Under the pieces are notes generated by a model, which did no database searches, was not told the DNA's origin, and was given only the letters and a program-made list of their open reading frames with translations. Of a DNA stretch of 11,239 nt, positions 7,514 through 11,239 are shown piece by piece. The DNA is taken from positions 1 to 11,239 of the forward strand of contig JAFGDX010000297.1 in the NCBI GenBank assembly GCA_016931875.1, in the 5' to 3' direction. A program made the position numbers and the translations under genes. Source of the DNA: Prolixibacteraceae bacterium (lineage in GTDB: Bacteria; Bacteroidota; Bacteroidia; Bacteroidales; Prolixibacteraceae). Each line of letters starts with the position of its first letter. Position 1 is the stretch's first letter.

Positions 7514-7882
7514 ATGAAAAAATTAATAGTATTTGTTGCATTAATTCTGTTTTTCGCATCCTGTGAAAGAGATTTGGTTTTTGATACAATTTCCGTAACG
7601 CCACCTGAACTTCATGTTTTAGTCTCTGATCCAGACGGGAACAAACTGAGCGGAGCCACAGTAACAATTTATAAATCGGCGGACAATGCCACAAATAATA
7701 CCGACGCAATTGCTACAGTTTCTACAGACACAGATGGAAAGGCAGTTTTTACTGAGGAAGAGCTTAAAGAACCCGGAATATTTTTCGTCAAGGCTGAAAC
7801 CAACGATATTTCAGTTATCAAGGAAACTCCTTATATGTTGTTAAACGATGGTCATACGTATGTAAATATTATCTTACAATAG
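7514..7882 (+). CDS. Small SusD-associated lipoprotein with a carboxypeptidase-regulatory/transthyretin-like fold
   Basis: This is a 122-residue lipoprotein. The signal peptide runs to FFASC with the lipidated cysteine at residue 17. The mature part looks like one beta-sandwich domain: LHVLVSDPDGNKLSGATVTIY, then STDTDGKAVFTEEEL, then FFVKAET and a terminal VNIILQ strand. That spacing is typical of carboxypeptidase-regulatory-like (transthyretin-like) modules. I start it at the ATG at 7514; a TTG nine bases upstream is possible but unnecessary. It sits 28 bases after susD and immediately before a terminator, so it is probably the last gene of the susCD operon. By position it could be an extra surface glycan-binding or SusCD-accessory protein. 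No ligand or catalytic function can be read from it. Confidence 0.8.
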   Translation: MKKLIVFVALILFFASCERDLVFDTISVTPPELHVLVSDPDGNKLSGATVTIYKSADNATNNTDAIATVSTDTDGKAVFTEEELKEPGIFFVKAETNDISVIKETPYMLLNDGHTYVNIILQ

Positions 7883-7889
7883 TAAATTT

Positions 7890-7923
7890 TGCCGGGACTT
7901 TCTTTTTAAAGACAGTTCCGGCA
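7890..7923 (+). terminator. Rho-independent-type terminator of the susCD operon
   Basis: TGCCGGGACT at 7890-7899 pairs with AGTTCCGGCA at 7914-7923 (ten pairs, one of them G-U). After a single mismatch, TCTTT (7901-7905) can continue the stem with AAAGA (7908-7912), partly limited by loop size. A T-rich stretch (TTGCATTTTCT) follows. It begins eight bases after the stop codon of the small lipoprotein gene. Confidence 0.8.
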
Positions 7924-8153
7924 TTGCATTTTCTATATATACTGGCTGCATTTTCTGGCAGAGTGAAGACAAATTCAATTTGAAAATAAATATGAAATTT
8001 TATTGCCAGGTATAACAGTCGGTATATAAGCAGCTAAATTGAATAAAGGAAAAGAATCTTTCTCCAAAACTGAGGGTTAAATTCTGTTTGGTTTAAAATC
8101 CTTAGTTTTTTTAAATTAGCGGTGAATATGGATTTCCGCTGAAAATCAATACA
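7924..8153 (+). other. Gap between the susCD operon and the glycosidase gene
   Basis: No ORF is supported here. It contains a ten-base direct repeat (TGCATTTTCT at 7925-7934 and 7947-7956), a candidate promoter, and a short hairpin (AGCGG at 8118-8122 with CCGCT at 8136-8140) close to the expected transcript start. The rest is AT-rich spacer. Confidence 0.5.
8087..8119 (+). promoter_or_regulatory. Candidate promoter of the GH127-type gene
   Basis: TTTG at 8087-8090 matches the -33 element. TAAATTAG at 8112-8119 matches seven of eight positions of the -7 consensus TAnnTTTG (A in place of the second-last T), with 21 bases between them. The expected start would be near 8125, about 30 bases before the ATG at 8154. 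The terminator upstream makes a separate promoter likely, but this exact site is only a consensus match. Confidence 0.3.
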
Positions 8154-10637
8154 ATGAGGAAATTAATCTATGTTATTATATCCGGAGTTTTTTTTCTCGC
8201 GGGATGTTACGATCGAAAACCTGAAAAAAGTCACCTCATAAATCCTGTTCCTTTTTATCAGGTTAAATTAGAGGACAAGTTTTGGTATCCGCGCCTGAAA
8301 ACGCAGTCGGAAGTATTGGTTCCTTTCGCTTTTGAAAAAACACAAAATGCTGTTGAGAATCTCCGGCGCACTGGCAACTTCCTGAAAGGAATCCCGGATG
8401 AACTTCCCTTCGCACACCGCTATCTTTCTTCCGATTTGTATAAAGTAATGGAGGGAGCAGCTTACATTCTCATGCTGGAACAAAATAAAAGCCTCGAAGT
8501 CAAAATGGATAGCATCATTCAGATTATTGGCGATGCACAAAAAGAAGACGGTTACCTTTACGTGGCCCATACCGTTGGCGTAAAAGACCGGTACGACCCC
8601 TGGGGCGGCGCAGGAATGGGCGACAAGCCTTATTCGTTTGTTCTGCACAGCCACGAATTGTATAACATGGGGCACATGTACGAAGCAGCAGTAGCTTATT
8701 ACCAGGCAACCGGAAAAAGAAACTGGCTGGACATTGCCGAAAAAAATGCCCGGCACATCAACAAGGTGTTTTTCGAAGGCAATGAAAATTACAACGACGG
8801 AAAGCCGGTTCACCAGGCTCCGGGGCACGAAGAAATTGAACTGGGACTCATTAAACTTTTCAGGGTAACCGGCGATTCGCTCTATCTGAATATGGCCAAA
8901 AAATTTCTGGATATCCGGGGCGTTACCTACAATCCTGAAGGCAAAGGTGTAATGTCGGCAACCTATTCGCAGCAACACCTGCCTGTAGCACAGCAGCGCG
9001 AACCGGTGGGCCATGCCGTGCGGGCTGCTTACCTCTATTCTGCCATGGCCGAAGTACAGTCGTTGTTAAAAACCGATGAATACACGGAAGCTTTAAACAG
9101 CATCTGGCAAAATATTATGGACACCCGCATGCACATTACCGGCGGTCTGGGTGCAGTGCATGGAATTGAAGGTTTTGGCGCCGAATACGAGTTGCCAAAT
9201 GCCGGCGCTTACAATGAAACCTGCGCATCGGTGGGTAATGTGTTTTTTAATTTCAGGATGTTTTTGCTTACCGGCGATGCGCGGTATATCGATGTTGCTG
9301 AGGTAGCGCTTTACAACAATTCGCTGGCTGGGGTGAGCATGAGCGGGAACAATTTTCATTATGTGAATCCGCTGGAATTTGACGGCGAGAATCCTTACAA
9401 CTTTGGAAACCCGGGCCGTTCGCCATGGTTTTCCACGGCTTGCTGTCCCACCAACATTGCACGGCTTATTCCGCAGGTTTCGGGAATGGCCTACACGTAT
9501 GACGAAAACAACATTTACACCGGCCTTTATATGGGTTCGGCCACTTCCATTCCGGTTAAGGGCAGTAATGTAAACATCAGGCAAATCACAAAATATCCGT
9601 TTGAAGGGAATGTTCGTTTTGAAATTTCACCGGATAAACCTACACGTTTTATAATGAATTTACGAATTCCCACATGGAGCGGGAAACAATTTGTTCCGGG
9701 GGAATTGTATTCCTATTTAAACAACGCTGAATCACTTGTTGTAATCAAAATAAACGGGGAAAAAATTAAACTGAAAATAAAAGATGGTTTTGCACGGATT
9801 AATCGCAGATGGGAAAAGGGTGACATTGTGGAATTATCTTTACCAATAACTGTCAAATACAATACAAGTATCGATTTGGTAGAAGAGAACCGGAACAGGG
9901 TCGCAATTACCCGTGGACCACTGGTTTACTGTGCCGAAGAAATTGACAATGGCGATGCGGTTTTAAATTTTGCTGTGGCCGAACCTTCTTCAACATCTGA
10001 AATCAGGGAAAATATTTTTTCAGAAGGTGAACTTGCCAATATCGTCCAGGTTTCTGTGCCAGTGATTCATATCACTTCCGAAGGAAAAGCAGAATCGAGC
10101 CTGAAACTTGTCCCTTATTTTGCGTGGAACAACCGGGGACAGGGTTCCATGGCGGTTTGGCTTCCCCAAAGTTCTTCTGTGAATAATGAAACACGTATGA
10201 TCGCTGGCAATGATAAAGTTACGCTTCACCAGGTAATCGTATCCTGTTCAGCCCAAAATACTTCGGAAATGGAAATCAGCAGTAAAATTCCGCAGGAAAA
10301 CGCTGAACCGCAGTGGGTGAGTTGCCCGACCGATGAAAATCCGTGGGTGGAGATTCCATGCAATCCGGAACAAGAGGTTCAAAGCTTTTCGGTTTACTGG
10401 CACGACAACGGAACAGATTGCCTGGTGCCGGAAGAGTGGGAACTGGAATTCCGCTCAGGAAACACCTGGCAACCTTTTCAAATTTATGCCACCGACCATT
10501 ATTCAACTTTCAAAAAACAGTTTAACATGGTGCATCCCGCAGCTCCGTTGAATTGCAGTGCCCTGAAATTAAAAATGAAACCGAAGCCGGGTAAACTTGC
10601 CGGGATTCAAAGTATCCGGATTGATTATACCCGTTAA
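8154..10637 (+). CDS. GH127/GH146-type beta-L-arabinofuranosidase lipoprotein (DUF1680 family)
   Basis: This 827-residue lipoprotein glycosidase (lipobox FLAGC, Cys18) is predicted to cleave terminal beta-L-arabinofuranosides. The (alpha/alpha)6 catalytic domain spans roughly 30-450. Its key residues fit the zinc-cysteine mechanism known from Bifidobacterium HypBA1: Glu339 as acid/base, Glu355 and Cys357 in NETC, and the pair Cys430-Cys431 in TACCPTN, Cys430 being the likely nucleophile. The spacing Glu339 to Glu355 (16) equals that of HypBA1 Glu322 to Glu338. Beta-sandwich domains follow (about 460-700), with the family block LVPYFAWNNRGQGSMAVWLP. A further module at about 715-827 resembles a discoidin/F5-8C-type sugar-binding domain. 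HypBA1 is about 660 residues, so this is a long form closer to Bacteroides enzymes. GH127 and GH146 cannot be told apart here with certainty. Confidence 0.9.
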   Translation: MRKLIYVIISGVFFLAGCYDRKPEKSHLINPVPFYQVKLEDKFWYPRLKTQSEVLVPFAFEKTQNAVENLRRTGNFLKGIPDELPFAHRYLSSDLYKVMEGAAYILMLEQNKSLEVKMDSIIQIIGDAQKEDGYLYVAHTVGVKDRYDPWGGAGMGDKPYSFVLHSHELYNMGHMYEAAVAYYQATGKRNWLDIAEKNARHINKVFFEGNENYNDGKPVHQAPGHEEIELGLIKLFRVTGDSLYLNMAKKFLDIRGVTYNPEGKGVMSATYSQQHLPVAQQREPVGHAVRAAYLYSAMAEVQSLLKTDEYTEALNSIWQNIMDTRMHITGGLGAVHGIEGFGAEYELPNAGAYNETCASVGNVFFNFRMFLLTGDARYIDVAEVALYNNSLAGVSMSGNNFHYVNPLEFDGENPYNFGNPGRSPWFSTACCPTNIARLIPQVSGMAYTYDENNIYTGLYMGSATSIPVKGSNVNIRQITKYPFEGNVRFEISPDKPTRFIMNLRIPTWSGKQFVPGELYSYLNNAESLVVIKINGEKIKLKIKDGFARINRRWEKGDIVELSLPITVKYNTSIDLVEENRNRVAITRGPLVYCAEEIDNGDAVLNFAVAEPSSTSEIRENIFSEGELANIVQVSVPVIHITSEGKAESSLKLVPYFAWNNRGQGSMAVWLPQSSSVNNETRMIAGNDKVTLHQVIVSCSAQNTSEMEISSKIPQENAEPQWVSCPTDENPWVEIPCNPEQEVQSFSVYWHDNGTDCLVPEEWELEFRSGNTWQPFQIYATDHYSTFKKQFNMVHPAAPLNCSALKLKMKPKPGKLAGIQSIRIDYTR

Positions 10638-10682
10638 CACCATAAAATGAAATACAAATCCAACTTAAATCCAACGTTAATC

Positions 10683-11239
10683 ATGAAAAATTTTTCGAAA
10701 TATTTTAAAGCCGGAAGAATGCTTTCCGGGGCGCTTTTTATTATTTCAGCTTTTGTGCTTTTTTCCTGCGGCCGGGAGAAAGTTGCCGCTGAGTATGGGA
10801 AAGCTGAAACGATAACAGTGAAAGTGGCCGTGGTTATCCAGGATCCTGTTGTTCCCGGGACCGATAAACGGATGCATGAATTTTTTAAAACTCCCGGCCG
10901 GAATTACATTTGGAATGACCCCTGGGAGTTGACTTCTTCGTATGCCGATACCTTGCAGGCGGTGAGTAACGGAGTTATAAAATACGAGATTGTTGAAGTT
11001 TTCGACGACAGCATTTTCTTTTCAAGATTTAAAGACAGTAACCAATTATTTACCCTGAACGATGTGGTGAAATACCTGGGTGAACCCGAATGGAAAACAT
11101 TGAAAGAACGGGGCACGACCTTCGATTACAAGGCATTTATTGAACATTATGGTTTTGGAGAAATGCGCGATAAGGGGGAAATTCATGAAGTTTGGGTGTG
11201 GTCGTTTCCGTATGGCGGAATGTGGGAGTCCACCTATTC
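10683..11239 (+). CDS. PUL-associated lipoprotein of unknown function (3'-truncated by window edge)
   Basis: The frame stays open for 185 codons to the right edge. A signal peptide (hydrophobic about 14-27) ends in the lipobox FVLFSC, cysteine 29. I chose the ATG at 10683 because it gives a normal-length signal; an in-frame ATG at 10647 would put the cysteine at 41. The mature part begins TVKVAVVIQDPVVPG (46-60), then HEFFKTPGRNYIWNDPWE (65-82) and a strand-rich region KYEIVEVFDDSIFF (100-113). The last visible motif, EVWVWSFPYGGMWEST (169-184), recalls uncharacterised secreted bacterial proteins with an EVW...PY.G..ES signature; that is memory, not a search. It begins 45 bases after the glycosidase stop, so co-transcription is likely. 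Its role is unknown. Confidence 0.75.
   Translation, partial: MKNFSKYFKAGRMLSGALFIISAFVLFSCGREKVAAEYGKAETITVKVAVVIQDPVVPGTDKRMHEFFKTPGRNYIWNDPWELTSSYADTLQAVSNGVIKYEIVEVFDDSIFFSRFKDSNQLFTLNDVVKYLGEPEWKTLKERGTTFDYKAFIEHYGFGEMRDKGEIHEVWVWSFPYGGMWESTY

Noticed and set aside
7925..7956. Ten-base direct repeat TGCATTTTCT after the terminator
   Set aside because: Short and AT-rich, with only two copies; no reason to call it an operator or attachment site.
8118..8140. AGCGG/CCGCT hairpin before the glycosidase start
   Set aside because: Only a five-pair stem with a 13-base loop and no alternative fold or conserved motif I recognise, so not called as a riboswitch.
8268..9014. Minus-strand open frame of 248 codons inside the glycosidase gene
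   Set aside because: It lies entirely opposite a gene with clear catalytic motifs. Its composition is typical of an antisense shadow, and it has no leader or domain.
9093..9584. Minus-strand open frame of 163 codons inside the glycosidase gene
   Set aside because: Antisense to the active-site region of the GH127-type protein. No recognisable family, so a shadow.

Overview
The window looks like a chromosomal segment of a Bacteroidota bacterium. It is moderately AT-rich, and the gene starts have A-rich rather than Shine-Dalgarno leaders. It carries the hallmark order ECF sigma factor, FecR anti-sigma factor, SusC with an N-terminal STN domain, then SusD. The style of the SusC signal sequence suggests a Marinilabiliales/Prolixibacteraceae-like relative; that last point is an impression, not a result.

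Layout. Positions 1-119 hold what may be the 3' end of an unidentified gene. Positions 175-342 (minus strand) hold the first 55 codons of an AAA-type ATPase that stops just after its Walker A motif, a gene remnant. Positions 343-839 contain no gene I can support, apart from a candidate promoter just before the next gene. From 840 everything is on the plus strand: ECF sigma factor (840-1436), FecR-type anti-sigma factor (1501-2502), a structured 127-nt leader, SusC/TonB-dependent transducer (2630-5968), SusD/RagB lipoprotein (5980-7485), a small lipoprotein with a beta-sandwich-like fold (7514-7882), and a strong hairpin terminator (7890-7923). After a 271-nt gap comes a GH127/GH146-type beta-L-arabinofuranosidase lipoprotein (8154-10637). 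Last is a lipoprotein of unknown function cut off by the window edge (10683 onward).

How it works together. This is a polysaccharide utilisation locus under trans-envelope control. Ligand import through SusCD would be sensed by the STN domain of SusC, relayed to FecR in the inner membrane, and would activate the sigma factor to transcribe susCD and the small lipoprotein. The GH127-type enzyme sits behind the terminator with its own possible promoter, so it may be a second unit, probably co-transcribed with the unknown lipoprotein. The only enzyme visible points to beta-L-arabinofuranose-containing glycans such as plant hydroxyproline-rich glycoproteins or pectic side chains. That substrate is inferred, and more enzymes may lie beyond the right edge.

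The least conventional parts are the FecR-susC leader and the uncharacterised terminal lipoprotein. The leader has a two-codon ORF with a perfect Shine-Dalgarno, and two hairpins sharing one loop with compensating stem changes. I do not see a clear candidate for a wholly new multi-gene system; most of the window is a recognisable PUL.
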